A DNA stretch of 64,000 nt. Source: Chryseobacterium sp. ON_d1 (GTDB taxonomy: Bacteria; Bacteroidota; Bacteroidia; Flavobacteriales; Weeksellaceae). Under the pieces are notes generated by a model that searched no databases, had not been told where the DNA came from, and worked only from the letters and a program-made list of their open reading frames with translations. Numbering within the stretch: the stretch's first letter is position 1; each line of letters starts with the position of its first letter. Both the position numbers and the translations under genes were made by a program. Shown one piece after another: positions 24,582 to 34,904 of this stretch. The DNA lies in the NCBI RefSeq assembly GCF_006829085.1, contig NZ_BJTC01000004.1, positions 186,001-250,000 of the forward strand. Reading direction: 5' to 3'.

Positions 24582-27029
24582 ATGAACTATACAGTACAAC
24601 ACATTGCAGAGATCACCAATGCACAGGTTATTGGAGACGGAAATTTACTGATTAAAAATATAGCGTATGACAGCAGGATTATTTATGCTATCAAAAATAC
24701 AGCCTTTATCGCGATCAACACCCATAAAAATTCCGGTGAAAAATTTATTGAATCTGCAATAGACAGAGGTATCAAAGTCATTATTTCCGAACACCATTAT
24801 CCTGAGTTTGAGAATATAACCTGGATCATTGTTGAAAATTCAGTAGCGTTTCTCCAAAAATTAGCAAAATATCATTTCGAAAATTCTCATTTACAGTCTG
24901 TCGGAATCACCGGAAGTAATGGTAAAACGATTTTGAAAGAATGGTTATACCAATGTCTGTGGAATGAATTCCCTACTGTAAAAAGTCCAAAAAGTTTCAA
25001 TTCTCAGATTGGATTGCCCTTGTCTCTTCTTCAGATCAACAATTCCCATCAGCTGGGAATCTTTGAAGTGGGAATTTCGAAACCGCATGAAATGGAAAAG
25101 CTTGAAAATATTTTCCACCCTCAGATCGGATTACTGACTCACATAGGAACAGCCCATGCCGCCAACTTTTCATCTGAAGAAGAATTGATTGATGAAAAAA
25201 TCAGACTTTTTAAAAATTCTGAAGTAATCATTTATAATGGAGACCATACTCTGGTTGATCAGAAAATTAAAAAATCCTATTCTGATAAAAAATTAATTGC
25301 TTATGGTTTCAAAAAAGAGAACCAGGTTTTCATCAGCAGCAATATTTCCAGAGATGAAAATATAGTTGTTGATTATTTTGGCGAAGAAATCAGTTTTCCG
25401 GCCCATCAGAGAGACGAAGCGACGTTAACCAACGCTATGGCGCTTATCACAGTCCTCAAGGAACTGAATATCGAAAATAAAAAGATCGTCGAAAAAATCA
25501 ATCTTTTAAAGGCCGTTGAAATGAGGCTTGAAGCAATCGAAGGAATTAAAGGAAATATTATCATCAACGATTCTTTTAATCTTGACCTCGATTCTTTAAG
25601 AACTGCCCTGCAGTTTTTGAATGAGTATAATAAATCTAAAAAATCGCTGGTCTTAACTGACATTGTAGGAGTGAGCACCAACGCTAAAGAATTATACGAA
25701 GAAGTTTCTGAGCTGGTGAACGAGCAGAATTTCGATTCGCTATTTCTGATCGGTGATGAAATTTCAAAATATAGTGAATTATTTAAATCTAAAACATATA
25801 CTTTCATTGACACCAAAGAGCTTATTGAAAGTAAATACCTTACTGAATTAGAAAATCAGATCATTTTACTGAAAGGGGCCAGAAAGTTTGAGATCGAAAA
25901 GCTTAAAGATATTCTTGAACTTAGAAAACATGATACAGTACTGGAAGTTAACCTCAATGCAATTCTTCATAATATTAACTATCATAAATCTCTCCTGAAA
26001 CCGGGAACTAAAATGATGGCGATGGTAAAAGCCAATGCTTACGGACTGGGAAGTTTTGAAGTTTCTGAATTTCTGCAGCACCATCATATCGATTATCTTG
26101 GCGTGGCTTATGCAGACGAAGGAGTAGAACTGAGAAAAAAAGGAATCACTACCCCGATTATTGTGATGAATCCTGAACAGCACAGCTATCAAACCATTAT
26201 TGAATATAATCTGGAACCTGAAATTTACAGCTTCAGGGTATTGGATCTTTTCTATGAGGCAGTTCAGAAATCCGGATATGATAAGAAATATCCTATTCAT
26301 ATCAAACTGGAAACAGGAATGCACCGACTTGGTTTTAAAGATTTTGAACTGGATCAGTTAAGCGAAACTTTAAGCCATATCAATGTAAAAGTACAAAGTA
26401 TATTCAGTCATCTCTCTTCATCTGATATGCCTGAAGAAAAAGAATTCACTTTGAAACAGCTGAATTTTTTCGAAAAAAATTCCAGTTACCTTATCGAGAA
26501 ATTAGGTTACACCCCTATCCGTCATATCCTGAATTCTTCCGGAATAACGAGTTACACAGATCACCAGTATGATATGGTAAGAATTGGTATAGGAATGCTT
26601 GGAGAATCGGCCGATCCTGAAATTCAGAAGCAACTACGTTCCGTGGTAAGCTTTAAAACCGTAATTTCACAGATATCAACGGTAGAAGACGGTGAATCTG
26701 TAGGCTACAGCAGAAGATACAAGGCAGATCATCCCACAAGAATTGCAACCATTCCGGTAGGATATGCAGACGGAATTCCGAGACTGATAGGAAACCAGGT
26801 AGGAAACGTCGGAGTAAACAAAACACTGGCACCTATCGTTGGAAATATCTGTATGGATATGATGATGATCAATATTGATCATATCCCAAATGTAAAGGAA
26901 GGCGATACAGTAACTGTTTTCAACGCTCACCCTAGTTTAAAAGAATTCGCAGGATACTGCAAAACGATAACTTATGAAGTTTTAACCTCCATTTCGCCCC
27001 GGGTGAAGAGGATTTATATAAAAGATTAA
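24582..27029 (+). CDS. murF-alr: Bifunctional UDP-MurNAc-tripeptide:D-Ala-D-Ala ligase / alanine racemase
   Basis: An 815-residue natural fusion. The N-terminal MurF half (1 to about 445) contains GITGSNGKT (109-117) for ATP and the usual Mur ligase middle and C-terminal domains. The C-terminal Alr half (from about 450) has the PLP-lysine motif MVKANAYGLG near residue 483 and the catalytic Tyr in GYSRRY near 708. It makes D-Ala and joins D-Ala-D-Ala to the peptidoglycan precursor. The fusion is typical of Bacteroidota. The patatin gene follows 2 bases later. Confidence 0.95.
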   Translation: MNYTVQHIAEITNAQVIGDGNLLIKNIAYDSRIIYAIKNTAFIAINTHKNSGEKFIESAIDRGIKVIISEHHYPEFENITWIIVENSVAFLQKLAKYHFENSHLQSVGITGSNGKTILKEWLYQCLWNEFPTVKSPKSFNSQIGLPLSLLQINNSHQLGIFEVGISKPHEMEKLENIFHPQIGLLTHIGTAHAANFSSEEELIDEKIRLFKNSEVIIYNGDHTLVDQKIKKSYSDKKLIAYGFKKENQVFISSNISRDENIVVDYFGEEISFPAHQRDEATLTNAMALITVLKELNIENKKIVEKINLLKAVEMRLEAIEGIKGNIIINDSFNLDLDSLRTALQFLNEYNKSKKSLVLTDIVGVSTNAKELYEEVSELVNEQNFDSLFLIGDEISKYSELFKSKTYTFIDTKELIESKYLTELENQIILLKGARKFEIEKLKDILELRKHDTVLEVNLNAILHNINYHKSLLKPGTKMMAMVKANAYGLGSFEVSEFLQHHHIDYLGVAYADEGVELRKKGITTPIIVMNPEQHSYQTIIEYNLEPEIYSFRVLDLFYEAVQKSGYDKKYPIHIKLETGMHRLGFKDFELDQLSETLSHINVKVQSIFSHLSSSDMPEEKEFTLKQLNFFEKNSSYLIEKLGYTPIRHILNSSGITSYTDHQYDMVRIGIGMLGESADPEIQKQLRSVVSFKTVISQISTVEDGESVGYSRRYKADHPTRIATIPVGYADGIPRLIGNQVGNVGVNKTLAPIVGNICMDMMMINIDHIPNVKEGDTVTVFNAHPSLKEFAGYCKTITYEVLTSISPRVKRIYIKD

Positions 27030-27031
27030 CG

Positions 27032-29191
27032 ATGAAAAAACTCCTGATTCTACTTTTCATATTCCCACTGTTATTGATCCATTCTCAGGTAAAAAAAGAT
27101 CTGGTGATTCCGAAAAACGCAAAGATAGGTCTGTCGCTTGCCGGCGGTGGAGCTAAAGGTTTTTCACATGTCGGAGTTCTTAAAGTATTGGATTCATTGG
27201 GAGTGAAAGTAGATTATATTTCAGGAACCAGTATGGGAGCCATCGTTGGCGGACTGTATGCTGCCGGTTATTCAGGAAAAGAAATAGAAAAAATAGTCAT
27301 GGATACAGACTTCTATTCACTGATTATGGATCCAAAGTCACGTCAGGAAGCAAGTTTTTTCAACAAGTCCGTAGACAAATATCTTTTATCCATTCCACTA
27401 AAAAACGGTAAAATCAACCTGCCCTCTTCTATAAGCACCGGCCAGAGAAATGTTTATCTGCTAAAAGAGCTTTTTAAAAATGTTTCCAATATAGAAGATT
27501 TTTCCAAAATGCCTATTCCCTTTTTATGTGTTGCTACCAATCTTGAAAGTGGCAATATGCAGATTTTTGAAAAGGGAGATCTCGTACAGTCAATCATGGC
27601 GAGTTCTGCTTTTCCTTCTTTAATGGATCCGGTAAAAATTGGTGACAGTATTTATATTGATGGGGCTATGACGGTAAACTATCCTTCAAAGCCATTAAAA
27701 GACAAAGGAATCGATATCGTCATCGGAGTGGACCTTAACCAGGATCTTTCAAAAAGAGAGGATTTAAACAATATTATAGCCATCCTGAACCAGGTTATTG
27801 ATTTTGGAATAAAAAGAGATACCAGAAGGCAGTATAAATATACAGACATCAATATCAAACCCAATCTTAAAGGAATGTCTGCTACAAGCTATGATGATAA
27901 AAAGAAAATTCTGGACAGTGGCTACGTGGAAGGCCTGAAATACTCTCAGATACTGGATCAGCTGCCAAAGCGACCTTTTGAACGTCTCAGACAACAAATA
28001 AACCCGATATACTCCAATGTATATAAGATAGACAGCATTTCTATTGAAGGAAGCAAAATCTACGGTAAGAACTATACACTGGGAAAAATGGGGCTGCGTC
28101 TCCCCTCTCTGCAGACTTATGGAAGCATCAATAAAATGATCGATAAGCTGGTTGCTACGAATAACTACCGTTTTATTAACTATGATATCGTTCAGCAGAA
28201 TGATGCCAACTATCTGAAGCTTTATGTCACTGAAGATGATGCGCGACATTTTCTAAAATTCGGGTTGCATTATGATGAAGTTTTCAAAACCGGGCTTCTT
28301 TTAAATTATTCTGCCAAACGACTTTTATTCAAAAATTCAAATCTCTCCCTGGATGTTGTTGTTGGAGACCGCCTGAGATATTATCTGAATTATTTTATCG
28401 ATAACGGCTATATCCCGGGATTTGGTATTTATTCATCAGGAATGAGCTTTGATTTGAAGAATGTAGATAATTATGTAGTTGACCGATGGGAATGGTTAAG
28501 AAATGAAGCCTATATACAGTCCATATGGAAGGATAAATTCGCTATTGGAGGTGGTATCAGCCACGATTATTTTAAAGCAGAAAACACCAATGGAGACAAC
28601 AGACGTTACAGCCGTTTTCTGAACCCTTACATCTTTATTAAAACCGATACACAAGATGATAAAGAATTTCCGACAAAAGGGGTATATTTTGCTGCAGAAG
28701 GAAAAGTAATAGACCTTTTAAAATCTGAAGTAGATAAAAGGATTGTTCAGATAAAAGCAGATCTAAAGGTCAATATACCGCTTGGTAAACAATTTACTTA
28801 CCGTCTTAATATTTTTGGAGGAGTTACAATTGGTGAAAACCTTCCACCCTACTACCAATATCGATTAGGCGGAATTTTTGAACAGAACCTTATTAATTTC
28901 AAAAGCTTCGGGGGATTCTATTTTGCCCAGCTCTATACCAATAATGTAATACTGGCATCCAACGATATCCAGTTTAAATTCAATAAAAACTATTTTATCA
29001 GTGGAAACTTCAGCTTTGCCAACCTGTCAAACGATATCAAGTTTGAAGATGCAGTTAAAGTAAATTATAGTTCACTGGGAATAACGGCAGGTTACAAATC
29101 TCCTTTCGGGCAGATAAAAGTAAACTTCAGCCACTCACTTAAAAATAACCAAAAAGGTATATTCAGTGTTATTTTAGGACACTGGTTTTAA
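27032..29191 (+). CDS. Patatin-like phospholipase with outer-membrane barrel domain
   Basis: A 719-residue protein with a signal peptide (cleavage after LLLIHSQ). The patatin domain (about 30-310) has the oxyanion GGGAKG (38-43), nucleophile Ser67 in GTSMG and the Asp of DGAM near 210, so the Ser-Asp dyad is complete. A POTRA-like segment (about 325-400) and a 16-strand-type barrel follow, ending in the aromatic GHWF. This is the type Vd (PlpD/FplA) arrangement, which anchors a lipase at the outer membrane. It is coupled to murF-alr upstream and ybeY downstream (4 bases). Confidence 0.9.
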   Translation: MKKLLILLFIFPLLLIHSQVKKDLVIPKNAKIGLSLAGGGAKGFSHVGVLKVLDSLGVKVDYISGTSMGAIVGGLYAAGYSGKEIEKIVMDTDFYSLIMDPKSRQEASFFNKSVDKYLLSIPLKNGKINLPSSISTGQRNVYLLKELFKNVSNIEDFSKMPIPFLCVATNLESGNMQIFEKGDLVQSIMASSAFPSLMDPVKIGDSIYIDGAMTVNYPSKPLKDKGIDIVIGVDLNQDLSKREDLNNIIAILNQVIDFGIKRDTRRQYKYTDINIKPNLKGMSATSYDDKKKILDSGYVEGLKYSQILDQLPKRPFERLRQQINPIYSNVYKIDSISIEGSKIYGKNYTLGKMGLRLPSLQTYGSINKMIDKLVATNNYRFINYDIVQQNDANYLKLYVTEDDARHFLKFGLHYDEVFKTGLLLNYSAKRLLFKNSNLSLDVVVGDRLRYYLNYFIDNGYIPGFGIYSSGMSFDLKNVDNYVVDRWEWLRNEAYIQSIWKDKFAIGGGISHDYFKAENTNGDNRRYSRFLNPYIFIKTDTQDDKEFPTKGVYFAAEGKVIDLLKSEVDKRIVQIKADLKVNIPLGKQFTYRLNIFGGVTIGENLPPYYQYRLGGIFEQNLINFKSFGGFYFAQLYTNNVILASNDIQFKFNKNYFISGNFSFANLSNDIKFEDAVKVNYSSLGITAGYKSPFGQIKVNFSHSLKNNQKGIFSVILGHWF

Positions 29192-29195
29192 AAAA

Positions 29196-29615
29196 ATGAT
29201 ACAGTTCTTTTATGAAAACTTGCCAGAATCGGTAAGTACAGATTACAAAAAATGGCTGGAAGATCTTATTCTTTCAGAAGGAAAAAAACTAGGAGAAATC
29301 AATTACATTTTCTGTGATGACGAATATCTTCTTAAGATCAATCAGGATTATTTGCAGCATGATTATTATACAGATATCATCACTTTTGATTATGTAAAAG
29401 GAAAGACAATAAGCGCTGAGATTTTCGTATCTTTGCAGCGCATTTCTGATAACGCCTCTACCCTTTCCCGAGATTATGAAGAAGAATTGAGAAGGGTTTT
29501 AGCCCACGGAATTTTACATCTCGCAGGCTATAAAGACAAGACGGAAGAGGAAGAAAAAGAGATGCGGAGAATGGAAGATCTGTACCTGGATAAATACAGA
29601 GATTTAAAGTTTTAA
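29196..29615 (+). CDS. ybeY: Endoribonuclease YbeY (rRNA maturation)
   Basis: A 139-residue UPF0054 protein. Its role in relatives is 16S rRNA 3'-end maturation and ribosome quality control. The metal motif HGILHLAGYKD supplies His104 and His108, but the third ligand position (usual His in HGxLHLxGxDH) is Asp114, and Lys113 precedes it. The rest of the fold (ITFDY, AEIFVSL) matches. It is 4 bases downstream of the patatin gene. Confidence 0.92.
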   Translation: MIQFFYENLPESVSTDYKKWLEDLILSEGKKLGEINYIFCDDEYLLKINQDYLQHDYYTDIITFDYVKGKTISAEIFVSLQRISDNASTLSRDYEEELRRVLAHGILHLAGYKDKTEEEEKEMRRMEDLYLDKYRDLKF

Positions 29616-29700
29616 AATTGAACAATCACTTAAAGTCCCATATCTAAAGTACTCAATTCTAGCAATAATATACATTTATCTAGAGTGTATTCTCCAAAAA

Positions 29701-29716
29701 TGTTTCACGTGAAACA
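29701..29716. other. parS: parS site (ParB centromere box), perfect
   Basis: TGTTTCACGTGAAACA is the canonical 16-bp bacterial parS palindrome, exact at all positions. It lies in the 146-base gap between ybeY and mnmG. parS sites bind ParB and usually cluster near oriC. Confidence 0.9.
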
Positions 29717-29761
29717 TTGGTTATAAAGATAAGGTTTAAAGCTTAAAACAAGCGATATAAA

Positions 29762-31624
29762 ATGATTTCAGAAATATATGATGTGATCGTAGTAGGTGCA
29801 GGACATGCAGGTTGTGAAGCGGCGGCAGCGGCGGCCAACCTCGGTTCAAAAACATTACTGATCACAATGAATATGCAGACCATCGGACAGATGAGCTGCA
29901 ACCCGGCAATGGGCGGAATCGCAAAAGGACAGATCGTAAGAGAGATTGACGCAATGGGAGGATACTCCGGAATTGTAGCAGACAAATCTGCTATCCAATT
30001 CAAAATGCTCAATCTTTCAAAAGGTCCTGCGATGTGGTCTCCGAGAACCCAAAATGACAGAATGCTTTTTGCTGAAGAATGGCGATTGGCATTAGAGAAT
30101 ACCCCCAATCTTGATTTCTTTCAGGATATGGTGAAACAGCTGATTGTTGAAAATAATAAAGTAACCGGCGTTGTTACTTCTTTAGGAATTGAGATCAAAG
30201 GAAGATCTGTAGTTCTTACTAACGGAACTTTCCTTAATGGATTAATTCACGTTGGAGATAAACAATTAGGCGGAGGAAGAATGGGTGAACCGAGAGCATT
30301 TGGAATTACAGAACAATTGGTCACTTTAGGTTTCGAAGCAGGAAGAATGAAAACCGGTACTCCACCAAGAGTAGATGGAAGAAGTTTGGATTATTCAAAA
30401 ATGGAAGAACAGAAAGGAGATGAAAATCCACAAAAGTTCAGCTATCTTGATACACCAAAACTTACAAAACAATTAAGCTGTCATATCGTATATACCAATG
30501 AAACGGTACACGATATTTTAAGAGAGGGCTTTGACAGAAGCCCTATGTTCAATGGTACAATTCAAAGCTTAGGTCCAAGATACTGTCCAAGTATTGAAGA
30601 TAAGATCAATCGTTTTGCTGAAAGAAACAGACATCAGCTTTTCGTAGAACCGGAAGGATGGAAAACTGTTGAAATCTATGTAAACGGGTTCAGTTCTTCT
30701 CTGCCAGAGGATGTACAGATTAAAGCAATGAAACATATACCGGGATTTGAAAACGTAAAAGTATTCCGTCCGGGCTATGCCATCGAATATGATTACTTCC
30801 CCCCTACCCAATTAAAGCATACACTTGAAACAAAAATAATTGATAATTTATATTTCGCCGGCCAGATCAATGGAACAACGGGATATGAAGAAGCAGCAGG
30901 ACAAGGGTTAATTGCAGGGATCAATGCCCACAATAAAGTACACGAAAAAGGAGAATTCATTCTAAACAGAGATGAAGCCTATATCGGAGTATTAATTGAT
31001 GACTTGATTACCAAAGGGACTGAAGAGCCTTACAGAATGTTTACTTCCCGAGCAGAATACAGACTTCTTCTAAGACAGGACAATGCAGATATCCGACTGA
31101 CAGAAAAAGCCTTCCAATTAGGATTAGCAAAAGAAGACAGATTAAGACGAGTAGAAACAAAAGTATCTGAAAGCCAATCACTTGAAGAATTTCTTCGGGA
31201 AACTTCTTTAAAACCAGGCATTATCAACCCAATCCTTGAATCTATTGAAAGCAGTCCGGTAGATCAGGCATACAGAGCAGCACAGATTCTTACCAGACCT
31301 AATATGACATTAGAAAAACTGGATGAGATTGATTTTATTAAAGAAGTCTCTACCCAATATAATGATGAAGTAAGAGAACAGGCAGAGATTAATATCAAAT
31401 ATAAAGGATATATCGAAAAAGAAAAAGAGAACGTAGCCAAGCTAAACCGTCTGGAAAACATCAAAATTCCGGAAGATTTCGATTATACAAAACTTTCCAG
31501 CCTTTCGGCAGAAGCAAAGCAGAAGATGTCTAATGTACGTCCTAAAACTATTGCCCAAGCAGGAAGAATAAGTGGGGTTTCACCTGCCGATATCAACGTT
31601 TTATTAGTATATCTGGGACGTTAA
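29762..31624 (+). CDS. mnmG: tRNA uridine-5-carboxymethylaminomethyl modification enzyme MnmG (GidA)
   Basis: A 620-residue FAD-dependent enzyme that, with MnmE, modifies U34 of tRNAs reading split codon boxes. FAD-binding VVGAGHAGCEAA lies near the N-terminus. PAMGGIAKGQIVREIDAMGG, LNLSKGPAMWSPR, GTFLNGLIHVG, the TGTPPRVD loop and NGTTGYEEAAGQGLIAG are all present, and the helical C-terminus is complete. Historically named gidA, it often lies near oriC; here parS sites sit 45 bases upstream and 6 bases downstream. Confidence 0.97.
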   Translation: MISEIYDVIVVGAGHAGCEAAAAAANLGSKTLLITMNMQTIGQMSCNPAMGGIAKGQIVREIDAMGGYSGIVADKSAIQFKMLNLSKGPAMWSPRTQNDRMLFAEEWRLALENTPNLDFFQDMVKQLIVENNKVTGVVTSLGIEIKGRSVVLTNGTFLNGLIHVGDKQLGGGRMGEPRAFGITEQLVTLGFEAGRMKTGTPPRVDGRSLDYSKMEEQKGDENPQKFSYLDTPKLTKQLSCHIVYTNETVHDILREGFDRSPMFNGTIQSLGPRYCPSIEDKINRFAERNRHQLFVEPEGWKTVEIYVNGFSSSLPEDVQIKAMKHIPGFENVKVFRPGYAIEYDYFPPTQLKHTLETKIIDNLYFAGQINGTTGYEEAAGQGLIAGINAHNKVHEKGEFILNRDEAYIGVLIDDLITKGTEEPYRMFTSRAEYRLLLRQDNADIRLTEKAFQLGLAKEDRLRRVETKVSESQSLEEFLRETSLKPGIINPILESIESSPVDQAYRAAQILTRPNMTLEKLDEIDFIKEVSTQYNDEVREQAEINIKYKGYIEKEKENVAKLNRLENIKIPEDFDYTKLSSLSAEAKQKMSNVRPKTIAQAGRISGVSPADINVLLVYLGR

Positions 31625-31630
31625 AAAGAA

Positions 31631-31646
31631 TGTTTCACGTGGAACA
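31631..31646. other. parS: parS site, one mismatch
   Basis: TGTTTCACGTGGAACA differs from the palindromic parS by one base (A to G at position 12). It lies 6 bases after the mnmG stop. With the site at 29701 it forms a pair 1.93 kb apart. Confidence 0.8.
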
Positions 31647-31729
31647 TTAAAAATAAAAGTAAAAAATTAAGGTATTTATAAGCTAGTTTAGAATACCTTA
31701 ATTTTTATATTAAAAAGATATTTACTTCA

Positions 31730-32551
31730 ATGAAAATAAAAGATCATTTTCTTTCACAGGAAATATTTGAAATTCAGGAAACGGAAACTAAAGGAGTTTT
31801 CAAGACCTCCCCTATCCCATCTGATATTTCCAGATATTATGAAAGCGAAGATTACATTTCTCATCATCAGGATTCAGGAAGTCTGAAAGAAAAACTGTAT
31901 AAATTCCTTCAGTCTTTCAATCTGCAATACAAAAAAAATATACTGGTAGACAGAATCAAAAAGGGATCAAAAGTACTTGATTATGGATGCGGTGCCGGAG
32001 AGTTTGTAAAATATATAGAGAATGATTTTGAAACTTTCGGCTTTGAACCGGATGCAGATGCAAGAAAAGCAGCACTGGGGAAAATAACAAAAGCTTCAAT
32101 TATAGATGACATTCATAAGATTGAAGAACACAGCCTGGATGCCATTACACTTTGGCATGTATTTGAGCATATTGAAAATCAGGATGAGATGCTGAAGATC
32201 TTCCATACAAAATTAAAAGAAAAAGGATTGCTTGTTATTGCCGTTCCCAATCCTACTTCATATGATGCAAAACATTATAAAGAATATTGGGCGGCTTATG
32301 ATGTACCAAGGCACATCTATCACTTTTCAAAAAATGGTATGGAAAATTTAATTTCTAAAAACCGGGACTGGAAAATGAGAAAGATCAAACCATTGGTCCT
32401 TGACTCATACTACATTTCTATGTTGAGCGAAAAATACAAAAAATCACCTTTATTTTGGCTAAAAGCTGTTGTTTACGGAACGATTTCTAACGTAAAAGCT
32501 TTATTTTCGGCTGAATTTTCAAGTTTGATATATATTATCGAAAAAAGATAG
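31730..32551 (+). CDS. Class I SAM-dependent methyltransferase
   Basis: 273 residues. The SAM-binding motif I VLDYGCGAGEF is near 85-95, motif II contains FGFEPD, and DAITLWHVFEHIEN is motif IV/V. The C-terminal part has AVPNPTSYDAKHYKEYWAAYDVPRHIYHFS, the signature of the UbiG/methyltransf_23-type family. The substrate is not predictable from sequence. The gene lies between the second parS site and a long A-rich non-coding region. Confidence 0.9.
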   Translation: MKIKDHFLSQEIFEIQETETKGVFKTSPIPSDISRYYESEDYISHHQDSGSLKEKLYKFLQSFNLQYKKNILVDRIKKGSKVLDYGCGAGEFVKYIENDFETFGFEPDADARKAALGKITKASIIDDIHKIEEHSLDAITLWHVFEHIENQDEMLKIFHTKLKEKGLLVIAVPNPTSYDAKHYKEYWAAYDVPRHIYHFSKNGMENLISKNRDWKMRKIKPLVLDSYYISMLSEKYKKSPLFWLKAVVYGTISNVKALFSAEFSSLIYIIEKR

Positions 32552-33552
32552 AAAGTCGATTTTAGAGCCATTTCTGAAGGTCGATTTTTAACACTTTCAT
32601 AGAAAAAAATAAGTTGATCAGAAACTATATAGATATTCAAATCAAAAAAATTTAAATGGTCAGTTTACTTCTAAATAATTTCACAGAAACTAAGTGAATG
32701 AAAAAAATTAAGACTCCCCTACTCCATCTTTACCTATTTATAAAAAATTTGAAATGCCCTCAAATTATAATTCTCAAAATAATTTTTATCAAGTTTTTAA
32801 ATACAAAAGAATTTGACAGCAAATGAAAATTGACGAAGTAAAAAAGATTCAAATATTGATCTAAAAATATAGCACTTAGAAAACAAAAAAAATTTAATCA
32901 TCAAATCAATTCTAAGTTTAAACGGAAAATATATAAAAATTTATCTAAAAATTCATAACTTATTCATTCAATGGTATTTAATGAGTAAAACAAACAAAAA
33001 TAAAAAAACAAAAAATTAGCTTATTTATTGATATTCAACAAAATACATCGTATTCATACATATATGAAATAAAATAAAACCTTTAAGCCGAATTTTAAAA
33101 AAGAAAAATAGCCATAAAATCTCTCCTGAAAGATAAAATTTCAGAAACAAAAAATAGAAACATAAAATTTAAGATTATGCTTAAAAAAATAGAAATCAGG
33201 GAAAAATACTTCGATTTATATAGAATATTTTGTATGAATTAATTCAAATATAAACCCAGATTTTCTATAAAACATACTCCAAAATTATCTGGAAAAGATC
33301 ACCAGAACTTACAATAAATTCAAAATCTCAGCACTGAAAAAAGAATCAATTCTATCAAAAATTCAGAATAAAAAGCTAAAATAAAATCTTAAATAACGTA
33401 CAAATTTAAGGGCAGATTCTAAATAGAGATTTTTGAAAAACTTAAGTAACTGAAAGAGAATTCAACACGAAAACACATAACTATAAGTTATATCTAAATT
33501 TCTTTGAGGATGCAGATCAATACAGAATATTCTAGTAAATTCAAAAAGAAAA
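32552..33552. other. A-rich gene desert (about 1 kb)
   Basis: About 1,000 bases with no reading frame of convincing size on either strand. G+C is very low: a hand count of the 60 bases from 32881 gave 9 G/C and 35 A. The plus strand is strongly A-biased over T. The only short repeat I notice is GTCGATTTT at 32555 and again at 32580. It may be a decayed region or an unwinding/origin-associated segment. Confidence 0.6.
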
Positions 33553-33581
33553 AAAGCCTGCTAATTATATTAGCAGGCTTT
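33553..33581 (-). terminator. Intrinsic terminator of pgk
   Basis: A perfect 13-bp stem, AAAGCCTGCTAAT (33553-33565) with its complement (33569-33581), around a 3-base loop. On the minus strand it is followed by a T tract. It stops pgk. Confidence 0.82.
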
Positions 33582-33602
33582 AAAATATTACTTATTTTTC
33601 TC

Positions 33603-34793
33603 TTAATTGTTGATCGCAGCTACCCCTGGCAACTCAAGTCCTTCAAGACTTTCAAGCATTGCTCCACCTCCGGTAGAAACATAACTTACCTGATCAGCAT
33701 ATCCGAATTGCTTAACAAAAGCAACACTGTCACCACCCCCAACTAAAGAGAAGGCACCAAGTCTTGTTGCTTCTGCGATACTATCGCCTAACGCTACAGT
33801 ACCACCGGCAAAGTTTGACATTTCAAAAACTCCAATCGGACCATTCCAAAGAATAGTTCTTGAATTTAACAATACATCGTTGAACTGATCTCTCGACTTA
33901 TGACCGGCATCAAGTCCCATCCATCCTTCAGGGATAGCATAGATATCAGCTTCTTTTCTTTCCGCATCATTACTGAAGCTTTCTGCAATGATAGTATCAG
34001 AAGGAAGGTAAACTTTCACCTTATGCTCTTTAGCTTTTCCTAAAATTTCAAGAGCTAAAGGAAGCTTATCCTCCTCAACAAGAGAATTACCGATTTTTCC
34101 ACCAAGAGCCTTAATAAAGGTAAATGCCATACCTCCTCCAATAATCAGATTGTCAACTGCAGGAAGAATATTTTCTATAATGGTAATTTTAGTTGAAACT
34201 TTAGACCCTCCCAGAATAGCGGTAACAGGTCTCTCACCACTTTTTAACACTTTATCAATAGCCTCAAGTTCTTTAGCCATTAACAAACCGAAATATTTAG
34301 TTGATTGGAAATATTGAGCAATGACTGCCGTAGAAGCATGAGCTCTGTGTGCCGTTCCAAATGCATCATTCACATAAGCATCTCCAAGCTTGGAAAGCTT
34401 TTCTGCAAACGCAGCATCTCCTTTCTCTTCTTCATTATGAAAACGTACATTTTCCAATAATAAGATCTCACCAGGTTTTAATTCAGCAGCAGCCTGCTCT
34501 GCTTTCTCTCCTATACATTCATCAACAAACTTTACCTCCTGTCCTAAAACATGAGAAACTTCGCCAACAATATGTTTAAGTGAAAATTCATCTTTAACCT
34601 CCCCCTTAGGCCTTCCAAGGTGTGTGATCAAAATGACAGAACCGCCATCATTAAGGATTTTCTCTACTGTAGGTTTCACAGCAACAATTCTTGTATTGTC
34701 TGTCACCTTCAGCTGGTCGTCCTGAGGAACATTGAAGTCCACTCTTACCAGTGCCTTCTTATCTTTAAAATTAAAATCATTGATTGTTTTCAT
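33603..34793 (-). CDS. pgk: Phosphoglycerate kinase
   Basis: A 396-residue enzyme of glycolysis that converts 1,3-bisphosphoglycerate and ADP to 3-phosphoglycerate and ATP. Signatures: [12 protein letters not shown] at the N-terminus, [43 protein letters not shown] and the C-terminal GGDSVAF. ATG 34793 ([11 protein letters not shown]) is the normal start. The frame continues open to a GTG at 34904, but those 37 residues are not part of the family. It is followed by a strong terminator. Confidence 0.96.
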   Translation of the reverse strand: MKTINDFNFKDKKALVRVDFNVPQDDQLKVTDNTRIVAVKPTVEKILNDGGSVILITHLGRPKGEVKDEFSLKHIVGEVSHVLGQEVKFVDECIGEKAEQAAAELKPGEILLLENVRFHNEEEKGDAAFAEKLSKLGDAYVNDAFGTAHRAHASTAVIAQYFQSTKYFGLLMAKELEAIDKVLKSGERPVTAILGGSKVSTKITIIENILPAVDNLIIGGGMAFTFIKALGGKIGNSLVEEDKLPLALEILGKAKEHKVKVYLPSDTIIAESFSNDAERKEADIYAIPEGWMGLDAGHKSRDQFNDVLLNSRTILWNGPIGVFEMSNFAGGTVALGDSIAEATRLGAFSLVGGGDSVAFVKQFGYADQVSYVSTGGGAMLESLEGLELPGVAAINN

Positions 34794-34904
34794 AAATAGA
34801 TTTATTTTTTCTAAGTCCTGTGAAACCGCCATACCCAATCTGTTTTCATTTTCAGCAAATCCGGCAGGAACAATTTCATAAATTTCATTCAATTTTTGTT
34901 TCAC

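Noticed and set aside
34794..34904. In-frame GTG extension of pgk by 37 residues
   Set aside because: The extra residues are outside the conserved Pgk N-terminus, and the ATG at 34793 matches the family start.
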